Below, in pieces: positions 8,304 to 16,211 of a DNA stretch of 64,000 nucleotides (position 1 is its first letter; each line of letters starts with the position of its first letter). The position numbers and the translations under genes were made by a program. Where the stretch lies: contig DASXCQ010000049.1 in assembly GCA_036491115.1 (NCBI GenBank), forward strand, positions 1 through 64,000. Direction: 5' to 3'. A model generated the notes under the pieces. The model ran no database searches and was not told the origin of the DNA. It saw nothing but the letters and a program-made list of their open reading frames with translations. This stretch comes from DATEPR01 sp036491115. GTDB lineage: Bacteria > Actinomycetota > Actinomycetes > Mycobacteriales > Pseudonocardiaceae.

Positions 8304-8308
8304 GGCAT

Positions 8309-8414
8309 TCCTTCCTACGCCGGCATTACCCGGTCAGGTTCGGCGGTCGGCGGCGCCGCGTCCGTCCGGGACGCCAGCCGCCCTCTCAGCCCGCTGTGGC
8401 GCGAGCTCCCGCGG
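8309..8414 (-). ncRNA. TPP riboswitch (THI box) in the thiD leader
   Basis: Read on the minus strand the leader holds GGGAGCTC, the core GCTGAGAGGG, a long GC-rich variable stem, GACCGCCGAACCTGA and the 3' block GTAATGCCGGCGTAGGAAGG. This is the complete THI-box order. AGGAAGG at its end is 4-10 bases before the thiD ATG, so TPP binding would cover the ribosome site. A TAACCT box on the minus strand (8441 to 8436) is a fitting -10 element. Confidence 0.95.
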
Positions 8415-8491
8415 TCGTTCGATGTGGCGTCACCGAGGTTAGTCACGCCTGTCGTCCGGTGCCAGCGCCGAGTCCGTCGTACCGTTTGGCC

Positions 8492-9124
8492 GTGTCGGAT
8501 CGGTTTCCGCCCGGTGGGCGACGGGTGCGGCGGCCCGTCGCGGTGCAGCACTGCCTGGCGTGCGGCGAGCTGGCCGGCCGGGGCTATCCGACCTGCCCGG
8601 ACTGTGCCGGGGCGGTGGACGGATTCTGGCTGGCCGACTGGTACGCGTTGCTGGACGACCACGACGTGCCACCGGGCGGGCGGGCCGAACGCGGCTTCGC
8701 CGAACGGATCGTGGCCGGCGGTGTCGGTGAGTACCCGTGGACGTGCGTCGACTGGGCCATGGCCGCGATCGGCTGCCCGTCCTGCAAGGAGGGACTCGGT
8801 TGCGGGCCGGTCGGCTGCGTGCTGTGCCGGATCGCGGACGAGACACGCTGGGAGTGGGAGCACCTGGCACCGGACGGCTCGATCACGCGCAACGAGCACT
8901 CGCTGCGCGAGGCGCGGGTCGTGCTGCTGGCCCCGCACCGGCACCGCGCGACCGTGGTCCTGGCGTGGCGACTGTCGCTGCCGTTCCTGCTTACCGGTGA
9001 GGTGGCCGGCCGGCTGCGCACGCCCTGGCTGAGCGCCTATCTGCGGGCCGGCCGGTACGACGAACTGGCCGCCGCCGGCAGCTACTCGCAACTGGCCGGC
9101 ACCCCGGAACTGCCCTGGCGTTAG
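8492..9124 (+). CDS. Cysteine-rich protein of unknown function
   Basis: I do not recognise this 210-residue protein. It has two Cys clusters that look like zinc ribbons: CLACGELAGRGYPTCPDC (about residues 20-37) and a second group with CPSC and CVLCR (about residues 92-112). Together they hold nine or more cysteines. The middle is rich in Trp and acidic residues (WEWEHLAPDG) and the C-terminal third looks like a folded alpha/beta domain. GTG at 8492 is chosen because TACCGT lies at 8479-8484, giving a leaderless start; upstream in-frame codons run back into the thiD promoter. It is divergent from thiD. A metal-binding or nucleic-acid-binding role is only a guess. Confidence 0.7.
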   Translation: MSDRFPPGGRRVRRPVAVQHCLACGELAGRGYPTCPDCAGAVDGFWLADWYALLDDHDVPPGGRAERGFAERIVAGGVGEYPWTCVDWAMAAIGCPSCKEGLGCGPVGCVLCRIADETRWEWEHLAPDGSITRNEHSLREARVVLLAPHRHRATVVLAWRLSLPFLLTGEVAGRLRTPWLSAYLRAGRYDELAAAGSYSQLAGTPELPWR

Positions 9125-9165
9125 GCCCTCGGATCGTCGGTGCCCGGCGCTACCCTGGGTGCGTG

Positions 9166-9738
9166 TCAGCCGGCGAACGGGTCGGGTTCGGTGGCCGGGT
9201 CCCAGGACAGGCCCGGTACGCCCCACCGGTTCTGGCGGAGCATCCGCTTGGCGTCCCTGGCGTGCCGGCCGACCAGCCGGTCCAGGTAGAGCACACCGTC
9301 GAGGTGGTCGGTCTCGTGCTGGAAGCAGCGGGCCAGGTAGCCGGTGCCCTCGACCTCGATCGGCTGCCCGTCGGCGTCGAAGCAGGTCACCCTGGCCCAG
9401 TCCGCCCGTCCGGTGGGGAACGACTCGCCGGGCACCGACAGGCAGCCCTCCCAGTCGTCGTCCGGGTCGGGCATGGTCTCCGGGGTCCCGGACGTCTCCA
9501 GGGTCGGGTTCACCACGACGCCGGTGTGCCGCACGCCCTCGTCGTCGTCGCAGTCGTACACGAACACCCGCAGGTCCACACCGATCTGGTTGGCGGCGAG
9601 ACCGGCTCCGTTGGCCGCCGTGTTGGTCTCGAACATGTCGGCGACCAGTTGACGCAGGTCGTCGTCGAACGAGGTCACCGGGCGGGTCGGCGTGCGCAGG
9701 CCGGGGTCGCCGACGATCCGGATCGGGTGAACCGCCAT
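9166..9738 (-). CDS. def: Peptide deformylase
   Basis: Deformylase removes the formyl group from the first methionine of new proteins. The 190-residue protein carries all three family motifs: GAGLAANQIG (about residue 44), EGCLSVPGE with the metal-binding Cys (about residue 98), and QHETDHLDG, the HEXXH metal site (about residue 141). A small acidic insertion (PDPDDDWEG) precedes the second motif. It is divergent from the DUF3263 gene; the same pairing occurs in mycobacteria (Rv0429c-Rv0430, from memory). Confidence 0.95.
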   Translation of the reverse strand: MAVHPIRIVGDPGLRTPTRPVTSFDDDLRQLVADMFETNTAANGAGLAANQIGVDLRVFVYDCDDDEGVRHTGVVVNPTLETSGTPETMPDPDDDWEGCLSVPGESFPTGRADWARVTCFDADGQPIEVEGTGYLARCFQHETDHLDGVLYLDRLVGRHARDAKRMLRQNRWGVPGLSWDPATEPDPFAG

Positions 9739-9825
9739 GCCGGTGACCCTAGAGTCACCGGTCCGATGACGCGCCGGTGGATCAGCGGCGGGCGGCCGCC
9801 GTCACGTGATGTAATGACGGTCGGG

Positions 9826-9845
9826 GAATCACAGCGGTGTGATTC
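9826..9845. promoter_or_regulatory. Perfect 8-bp inverted repeat (GAATCACA-GCGG-TGTGATTC)
   Basis: The two 8-base arms lie 30 bases before the DUF3263 start and about 90 bases from the divergent def start. It resembles an operator for a dimeric protein; the TCACA/TGTGA halves recall CRP sites but are in the reverse order and too close together. No assigned binding factor. Confidence 0.45.
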
Positions 9846-9875
9846 GGTGGCCATGACCACGAGGCGAGGAGCCAG

Positions 9876-10172
9876 ATGGACGCCGCAGCGGCCCTGACAC
9901 CGGCGGAGGAGCCGGATGACGGCCTGACCGAACGCGAGCACGCGATCCTGGCTTTCGAACGCCAGTGGTGGAAGTACGCGGGCGCGAAGGACAGGGCCAT
10001 TCGCGAGCTGTTCGACCTGTCGCCCACGCGGTACTACCAACTGCTCAACAACCTGATGGACAAGCAGGAAGCGATCCGGGTCGATCCGATGCTGATCAAA
10101 CGTCTCCGTCGGCAGCGCGCGGTCCGGCAGCGCAGCCGTTCGGCCCGTCGACTGGGTTTTGATCCGAGGTGA
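9876..10172 (+). CDS. DUF3263 small helical protein
   Basis: This 98-residue protein matches the actinobacterial DUF3263 family: LTEREHAILAFERQWWKYAGAKDRAIRELFDLSPTRYYQ (within residues 17-60) resembles a helix-turn-helix, followed by a basic tail RRQRAVRQRSRSARRLG. DNA binding is plausible but unproven. AGGCGAGGAG precedes the ATG. Its stop overlaps the start of the next gene (GTGA), so the two are translationally coupled. Gene order def/DUF3263/LytR_C is conserved in mycobacteria. Confidence 0.85.
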   Translation: MDAAAALTPAEEPDDGLTEREHAILAFERQWWKYAGAKDRAIRELFDLSPTRYYQLLNNLMDKQEAIRVDPMLIKRLRRQRAVRQRSRSARRLGFDPR

Positions 10173-10771
10173 GCATGCAGGGGATGCGGCCGGCCAGGTT
10201 GGCCGGCTTCGTGCTGATCGGGGTCGCCGTCATCGCCGTCGGCCTCGGCGTGTTCACGCTGACCAGCAACGGCCAGAGCCCCGGCGCCCAGGGCAGGCCG
10301 CCGGTGACCGGCACCAGTGGCGCCAGCACCCAGCCGCCCACGAGCCGGTCCAGCGCGACCCGGACCGCCACGCCCTCCCCCCGCCCGACCACCACCACGC
10401 CGACGACGAAGCAGGCGCCGACCCAGACCACCACGGTCGTGCCGCCGCCCCGTCAGACCACCGGCAAGCCGAGCCTGCGGGCCACCGTTCCGGTGCGGGT
10501 CTACAACAACAGCTTCATCAAGAACCTGGCCGCGACCGCGGGCGCGGACTTCCGCGCCGACGGCTTCGACGTCGTCACCACGGGCAACTACTCGCAGGGC
10601 ACCATCCCGACCACGACCGCGTACTTCACGTCGGCGCCCGGCGAGCGGGAGGTGGCCGACGAACTCGGCCACGACTTCGGGATGCGCGTGCTGCCCCGCT
10701 TCTCCGGCATCGCGTTCGCCAGTCCCGGCGTGATCGTGATCGTCACCGAGGACTTCAAGGGCGGCAAGTAA
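10169..10771 (+). CDS. Membrane-anchored LytR C-terminal domain protein
   Basis: The 200-residue protein has a short cytoplasmic N terminus, one membrane helix (about residues 10-31), a Thr/Pro/Ser-rich linker (about 36-100) and a C-terminal LytR_C domain beginning at VPVRVYNNS with RADGFDVV and VIVIVTEDF. The domain is therefore outside the membrane, near the cell wall. Its molecular role is unknown; the family is linked to wall polymer handling. The start GTG 10169 overlaps the previous stop; ATG 10175 or 10184 are alternatives six and fifteen bases downstream. Confidence 0.8.
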   Translation: MSMQGMRPARLAGFVLIGVAVIAVGLGVFTLTSNGQSPGAQGRPPVTGTSGASTQPPTSRSSATRTATPSPRPTTTTPTTKQAPTQTTTVVPPPRQTTGKPSLRATVPVRVYNNSFIKNLAATAGADFRADGFDVVTTGNYSQGTIPTTTAYFTSAPGEREVADELGHDFGMRVLPRFSGIAFASPGVIVIVTEDFKGGK

Positions 10772-10822
10772 CCGCATTCGTTGACTGGTCGGATTCTCGG
10801 CGGAACCGGATATTCTGGTCCC

Positions 10823-12040
10823 ATGTCCGCCCACGGTCCGGAGATTGGTCAGCGTGCCAGGCTCATTCGTCGTCGTCGGGGGATGAGCCTGGAGGTGACG
10901 GCCGGACTGGCCGGAATCAGCAAGGGCTATCTCAGCCTCCTGGAGAACGGCAGGCGGCCGTTCGAGCGCCGGTCCCTCATCGATGCACTCGCCGAAGCGC
11001 TTGGCTGCTCGGTCATCGACCTCACAGGTGAGCCGTACCTGCCCGTGAGCCGGCAGGACGCGGCAGCCATGGCGGCGATCCCCGACATCGAACGTGGCCT
11101 GCATGACGTGACCTTCGATGACGTGCCCGACGTGGCGGCACGGCCCGTACCCGAGTTGGTGGCCGCCGTGCGTGCCGCCAACGAGCACCGAGACCAGGTT
11201 CGCTACGGGCACGCCGGCCGCGAGATCGGTGAACTGCTCGCCGAACTGCAGGTGACAGTCGCCACCGGCTCGGCCGCCGACCGCCACGAGGCACTGGGCG
11301 GCCTGGTGGAACTGGGCATCGTCACCTACGAGATCAGTAAGAACCTGGGCCATGTCGTCCTGGCGATCGAGGCGGCTCAACGCGGTTACGAAGCCGCCGA
11401 ACTACTGGGTGATCCGGCATTGCTCGGATTCGCCGGTTGGTACCGCGCGCTCGGCTTGCTGCGGATCGGAGCACATCGTCGCGCCGGGCGTGCTCTGGAC
11501 AGGGCTGCGGCCACGACCGAGTCGTTGGTGGGTAACACGCGGGCCGGCACCCTGGGGGCCGAGGTGCACGGACTGGTGCGCCTGACGCAGGCGGCCCAGG
11601 CGGCGCGGGCCGGGCAGGCGGACGAGGCACACAGCCATCTGGCCGAGGCCGGTTCGATTGCTGCTCGGACCGGCGAGCGCAACGGGATGCTCATGCATTT
11701 CGGTCCGACGAATGTCGCCCTGTGGTCGACCGGCGTCGGCGTAGAACTGGTGGAGGGCGCGGGGGCGGCCGAGCGACGGGTGGATCCCGGCGTGCTCGGC
11801 AGCAGGAATCGCACAGCGGGCATGCATTTCGACCTGGCCAGGGCATTCAGCCAGGAGGACGGTCGGCGCGATGCCGACGCCGTCCATCATCTGGATCAGG
11901 CCGACCGCATCGCCCCGAGCCGGATCAGGCATGACCCGACAGCGCGGAGCCTGTTGGCCACCCTGGACGCTCGGGCGCACGTGCGGAGCTGGGAACTGAA
12001 GTCGCTGCGGAACCGCTGGGGTGTCGCAGCCGCCCAGTAG
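10823..12040 (+). CDS. XRE-family regulator with helical repeat C-terminal domain
   Basis: The 405-residue protein begins with a Cro/C1 helix-turn-helix (about residues 5-65: MSLEVTAGLAGISKGYLSLLENGRRP). The remainder is alpha-helical with TPR-like patterns and would bind a peptide or small molecule, as in actinomycete pathway regulators. A TATTCT box at 10811-10816 sits six bases before the ATG at 10823, which suggests a leaderless mRNA; TTGACT at 10791-10796 is a possible -35 with a short 14-base gap. A GGGCTG/CAGCCC hairpin overlaps the stop. It interrupts a block otherwise shared with mycobacteria, so it is probably a later insertion. Target unknown. Confidence 0.82.
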   Translation: MSAHGPEIGQRARLIRRRRGMSLEVTAGLAGISKGYLSLLENGRRPFERRSLIDALAEALGCSVIDLTGEPYLPVSRQDAAAMAAIPDIERGLHDVTFDDVPDVAARPVPELVAAVRAANEHRDQVRYGHAGREIGELLAELQVTVATGSAADRHEALGGLVELGIVTYEISKNLGHVVLAIEAAQRGYEAAELLGDPALLGFAGWYRALGLLRIGAHRRAGRALDRAAATTESLVGNTRAGTLGAEVHGLVRLTQAAQAARAGQADEAHSHLAEAGSIAARTGERNGMLMHFGPTNVALWSTGVGVELVEGAGAAERRVDPGVLGSRNRTAGMHFDLARAFSQEDGRRDADAVHHLDQADRIAPSRIRHDPTARSLLATLDARAHVRSWELKSLRNRWGVAAAQ

Positions 12041-12054
12041 GGCTGGTCAGCCCG

Positions 12055-14259
12055 CTACCGGCCGCGGTTGTCGGCGTAGGCGGCCAGCGCGGCCAGTTGC
12101 GCCGGGTCCAGCGACGGCCGCACCGCCTGCCGGGCCGCCGCCAGGTGTGCCGACGTGACCTCGTTGGCGTCCAACGACTCCCGCATCGCGGTGAGTGCCG
12201 CCTCGCGGATCAGCGCGGCACAGTCGGCCGCCGAGTAGCCGTCCAGTTCGCCTGCCACGGCGGGCAGGTCGACGTCACCGGCCAGCGGCGTGTTCCTGGC
12301 GGTGGAGCGCAGCACGGCGGACCGGGCGTCGGCGTCCGGCGGCTGCACGTGGACCAGGCGCTCCAGCCGGCCGGGACGCAGCAGGGCCGGGTCGACCAGT
12401 TCCGGCCGGTTGGTCGCGCCGAGCACCACCACGTCCCGGATCGGCTCTACGCCGTCCAGTTCGGTGAGCAGCGCGGCCACCACCCGGTCTGCGACGCCGG
12501 AGTCGCCGGACTGGCCGCGCCTCGGTGCCAGCGCGTCGATCTCGTCCAGGAACACCAGCGTCGGCGCGGCCTGCCTGGCCCGCGCGAACAGCTCCCGCAC
12601 GGCCCGTTCGGACTCGCCGACCCACTTGTCCATCAGCTCGGCGCCCTTGACGGACAACACGTTCAGCCGGCCGGTGCCGGCCAGCGCGCGCACGATGAAC
12701 GTCTTGCCGCAGCCCGGCGGCCCGTAGAGCAGCACGCCGTGCGGCGGGTCGATGCCCAGGCGGTGGAACGAGTCCGGGTACTGCAACGGCCACAGCACGG
12801 TTTCGGTGAGCGACTGCTTCACCTCGGCCATGTCGCCGACGTCGTCCAGGGTCAGCCCACCGGACAGCACGACGTCCGATGTGGACATCGAAACCGGACG
12901 GACGGTGTCCAGGGCACCGATCAGGTCCTGCTGGCTGATCTTCGGTTCGTCGGCGTCGCGCTGCCTGATCGCGGCCCGTACGGCGGCCTCCCGGCACAGC
13001 GCGCCCAGGTCGGCCACGACGAAACCGGGAGTCCGTTCCGCGACCGCGCCGAGGTCCACATCGGACTCGGCGGGCACCCTGCGGAGCAGCACGCGCAGCA
13101 GTTCGGTGCGCGCCCGGGCGTCCGGCGCTGGCAGCGCCAGTTCCCGGTCCACCAGGTCGGGTTCGCGCAGCCGAGGGTCCACCGAACCGGCGTGCGACGT
13201 GGTGCACACCAGGGCGAGCTGCGGCGTGCGCACGGCGGCCCGCAGGGTGTCCAGCACGACGGTGGACACCGGTTGCCGGTTGCTGGCCGGGAGCAGCATG
13301 TCGATGTCGGTGAGCAGCAGCACGGCGGGCCCACCGGCGGCGACCGCGCGGTCCACCGCGCCGCGCACGGCGGCCGCGGCCGCGTTCGCCTCCAGCGCGC
13401 TCACTCCGGGTGCGGCCAGTTCGACGAGTTCGGCGCCCACCGAGTTGGTCACCGCGCGGACCAGGGTGGTCTTGCCGACGCCCTCCGGTCCGCTGACCAG
13501 CGCAGCCAGCCGCGCCGTGGAACCCAGGCGGCGCAACAGGTCCGGCTGGCGGAAGGTCAGGTCGAACCACTCGGTGAGCCTGCGCACCGCCTCGGTTGCG
13601 CCGACCAGGTCGGTGACCGGCGGCACGGTGACCGGCTCGGGTGCCGGCAGATCGGCGGGCGGCGCGGGCGGCGGCTCGGCCGGGGTCGCGGTGGCGCCGT
13701 CCCGCCAGGTGAACACCGACGCCGGCCGGACCGCGACCGCGCCCGCCGGTTCGGTGGCGCTGACCGTGATCAGCTCGGACGTCCAGTGGACGCCGATCGC
13801 GGTGGACAACATCTGGCGGGCCGCGGTCACGTCGGAGCCGGGCGCGGGCGCGAGATCCTGGGGCAGCAGCGACACGGCGTCGCCGGTGGTGATCACCTTG
13901 CCGATCAACGCCAGCCGCACCGTCTCCGGGGTGAGCAGCGACCGCGCCAGCCGCGACCCGGCGACGGTGACCGTACGGGCCGCGGCCACCTCGGCGGGCG
14001 CGACCACGATCTCGGAGCCCTCGGTGACGCCCACGTTGGACAGCGTCACGTCGTCCACCAGCACCACGCCGACGGCCGCCTTCCGGTCGCCGGCGGCGGC
14101 CAGTGCGGCACTGACCCTGGCCCCGGTCAGCCGCACCGCGTCCCAGGCCCGCAGGCCGAGCGCGTCGAGCACCTCGGGATGCAGCCGGACGACACCGCGG
14201 CGGGTGTCCAGTGCGGACGGCGAGAGCCGTGCGGTCAGGGAGATCTGCGGTGCCGGCAC
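12055..14259 (-). CDS. AAA+ ATPase with two ATPase modules, Cdc48/VCP-like
   Basis: The 734-residue protein resembles archaeal Cdc48/VAT. It has an N-terminal double-psi barrel-like region (VVRLHPEVLDALGLRAWDAVRL), a first AAA module with Walker A GPEGVGKTT (about residue 254) and a weak Walker B LLLTDIDML, and a second module with Walker A GPPGCGKTF (about residue 511), Walker B LVFLDEIDALAPRRG, and the second region of homology GATNRPELVDPALLRPGR. In module 1 the usual DE is replaced by DID, so module 2 is likely the main ATPase. The family unfolds or extracts proteins. Orthologues (Rv0435c in M. tuberculosis, from memory) also sit next to pssA and psd. No partner protease is visible. Confidence 0.9.
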   Translation of the reverse strand: MPAPQISLTARLSPSALDTRRGVVRLHPEVLDALGLRAWDAVRLTGARVSAALAAAGDRKAAVGVVLVDDVTLSNVGVTEGSEIVVAPAEVAAARTVTVAGSRLARSLLTPETVRLALIGKVITTGDAVSLLPQDLAPAPGSDVTAARQMLSTAIGVHWTSELITVSATEPAGAVAVRPASVFTWRDGATATPAEPPPAPPADLPAPEPVTVPPVTDLVGATEAVRRLTEWFDLTFRQPDLLRRLGSTARLAALVSGPEGVGKTTLVRAVTNSVGAELVELAAPGVSALEANAAAAAVRGAVDRAVAAGGPAVLLLTDIDMLLPASNRQPVSTVVLDTLRAAVRTPQLALVCTTSHAGSVDPRLREPDLVDRELALPAPDARARTELLRVLLRRVPAESDVDLGAVAERTPGFVVADLGALCREAAVRAAIRQRDADEPKISQQDLIGALDTVRPVSMSTSDVVLSGGLTLDDVGDMAEVKQSLTETVLWPLQYPDSFHRLGIDPPHGVLLYGPPGCGKTFIVRALAGTGRLNVLSVKGAELMDKWVGESERAVRELFARARQAAPTLVFLDEIDALAPRRGQSGDSGVADRVVAALLTELDGVEPIRDVVVLGATNRPELVDPALLRPGRLERLVHVQPPDADARSAVLRSTARNTPLAGDVDLPAVAGELDGYSAADCAALIREAALTAMRESLDANEVTSAHLAAARQAVRPSLDPAQLAALAAYADNRGR

Positions 14260-14283
14260 ACCGCCAGCCTACTGGCGCCCGGC

Positions 14284-15309
14284 TCAGCCCGACCGGCGTT
14301 CGCCGGGCTCACCCGGCCTGGTCTGGCCGACCCGGCGGGTCACCCGGCGCAGGCCGACGCGGCGCCAGCCACGCCGGGGCAGCAGTTGGGGCGCCGGCAG
14401 GAGCTGGGGGATCGGCTGGTCGTGCGGCACCAGCACGGTGGGCACCTCGTCCCGCCGGGGCCGGCCGACGGCGCGTCGGGCCACGCCGGCCACCCGCCGT
14501 AGCGGCGGCCGCAGGCCAAGCCGGCGCGCGCTGACGGCCCTGCGGATCGCCCGGCGCTCGCGCGGCGGCGCCGCCCACGCCTCAGGGTGCCTGGCCAGCC
14601 AGTGGTAGCGGCGCACCGCGAACGGGATGTGCAGCAGGTACGCCAGCATCGCCACCACCAGCGTGCCCAGCGGGAACGTGATGATGGCCGCGGCGAGCAG
14701 CCCGACCAGGACCAGCAGTGGTGCCACAGCCTGCGGTGGCACCTTGACGGTCTTGGCAGACAGCGTGGGGATCCGGCTGATCAGCAGCGCGGCGACGGCG
14801 ACGGTCCACACGGTCACCACCACCGACGTCGTCCACCAGCCGTCGCCGATCTGCTTGGACAGCGCCAGCGGCAGCAGCATCAGCAGACCGCCGGCGGGTG
14901 CCGGCACGCCGGTGAAGAACTCCTTGTCGTACGGGGGCTGTTCGGTGTCGTCCAGCAAGGTGTTGAACCGCGCCAGGCGCAGGATCATGCACACCGCGAA
15001 CACCAGCGTGACCACCCAGCCCGCGCGGTACTCGTGCAGTCGCCAGATGAAGATCACCAGCGCGGGCGCCACGCCGAACGCGATCGCGTCGGACAGCGAG
15101 TCCAGCTCGGCGCCCATCTTGCTGGTGGCGTCCAGCAGCCGGGCGATCCGGCCGTCCAGGCTGTCGAACACCGCGGCCAGGCCGACGGCGGCGATGGACA
15201 GCTCGAAGAACCCGGACATGGCGAACTGCACGGCGGACAGGCCGGAACACAGCGCCAGTACGGTGATCGCGTTGGGCAGCACCCGGACGCCGGGCGTCCT
15301 AGCGGGCAC
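14284..15309 (-). CDS. pssA: CDP-diacylglycerol-serine O-phosphatidyltransferase
   Basis: This membrane enzyme makes phosphatidylserine from CDP-diacylglycerol and serine. The CDP-alcohol phosphotransferase signature DG-x2-AR-x8-G-x3-D-x3-D is intact (about residues 50-75). Several membrane helices follow. At 341 residues it is longer than typical enzymes; the extra C-terminal ~100 residues are arginine- and proline-rich and probably cytoplasmic. Its start overlaps the end of psd by 11 bases on the same strand, so psd and pssA form one operon, with the AAA+ gene next. Confidence 0.92.
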   Translation of the reverse strand: MPARTPGVRVLPNAITVLALCSGLSAVQFAMSGFFELSIAAVGLAAVFDSLDGRIARLLDATSKMGAELDSLSDAIAFGVAPALVIFIWRLHEYRAGWVVTLVFAVCMILRLARFNTLLDDTEQPPYDKEFFTGVPAPAGGLLMLLPLALSKQIGDGWWTTSVVVTVWTVAVAALLISRIPTLSAKTVKVPPQAVAPLLVLVGLLAAAIITFPLGTLVVAMLAYLLHIPFAVRRYHWLARHPEAWAAPPRERRAIRRAVSARRLGLRPPLRRVAGVARRAVGRPRRDEVPTVLVPHDQPIPQLLPAPQLLPRRGWRRVGLRRVTRRVGQTRPGEPGERRSG

Positions 15310-16033
15310 CGGACACCTCCGGCACGAACTCGGCGACGACCGTCTCGCCGCCGATGGTGCGCTGGCCGGACTCGACCAGGATCCGGCTGCCCAGCGGCAC
15401 GTAGGTGTCCACGCGGGAGCCGAACCGGATCAGGCCGTAGGTGCCACCGGCCACGGCCTTCTCGCCCTCGGCGACGGAGCACACGATGCGGCGGGCGATC
15501 AGCCCGGCGATCTGCACGACGACCAGGTCCCGGCCGTCGGAGGTGCGCAGGAGCATGCTGTTGCGCTCGTTGTCGTCGCTGGCCTTGTCCAGGTCGGCGG
15601 AGAGGAACTTGCCCGGCCGGTACTCGATGCGCACGACCTCGCCGTCCACCGGGAACCGCTGCACGTGCACGTCCAGCACGGACAGGAACACGCTCACCCG
15701 CAGCATCGGCTCGGCCGGCAGGCCCAGTTCGGCCGGCGGCACAGCCTCGACCACGCCGGACACGGTGCCGTCGGCAGGCGCCACCACGACGCCCGGCCGG
15801 TGCGGCGTGACCCGGCGCGGCTCCCGGAAGAACCACGCGCACCACGCGGTGAGCAGGGCGAAGGGCACACCGAGTGCTCTGCTGCGCCGCCGTACCAGCA
15901 AGGTGATGACGACACCGGCCAGGACGAACGGCCGGCCGGCCGGATGCATGGGCGGCAGCGCCTGCCGGACCAGGGTCACGGCGTGGGCGACGGTGGAGGA
16001 GCCGGCGGTGCTGCGTTCAGCGTCGGCGGTCAT
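15299..16033 (-). CDS. psd: Phosphatidylserine decarboxylase proenzyme
   Basis: Psd converts phosphatidylserine to phosphatidylethanolamine. The 244-residue proenzyme is of the short archaeal/actinobacterial type. The self-cleavage site is LGSR near the C terminus (VPLGSRILVES, about residue 222), where the Ser becomes the pyruvoyl group; the His of HVQRFPVDG (about residue 125) is also conserved. Two N-terminal hydrophobic stretches (residues ~30-65) anchor it. The start 16033 begins at MTADAERS; upstream in-frame codons look non-coding. First gene of the psd-pssA pair. Confidence 0.93.
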   Translation of the reverse strand: MTADAERSTAGSSTVAHAVTLVRQALPPMHPAGRPFVLAGVVITLLVRRRSRALGVPFALLTAWCAWFFREPRRVTPHRPGVVVAPADGTVSGVVEAVPPAELGLPAEPMLRVSVFLSVLDVHVQRFPVDGEVVRIEYRPGKFLSADLDKASDDNERNSMLLRTSDGRDLVVVQIAGLIARRIVCSVAEGEKAVAGGTYGLIRFGSRVDTYVPLGSRILVESGQRTIGGETVVAEFVPEVSGAR

Positions 16034-16211
16034 GATTGTTCGGTCAGTCCATTCGGATCGCGGTCGCGAACGGGCGCTACCGTACGCCACGTCGACCGGG
16101 TCAGGTGGACGGCGCCCGTGCGCCCCCCGACGGCGCACGTCGCGCCGGCCACCCACCTGACATCAGTGTAGTTGCCATCGCGGTGGGTGATTACATGTGT
16201 ACGGAACGTGC

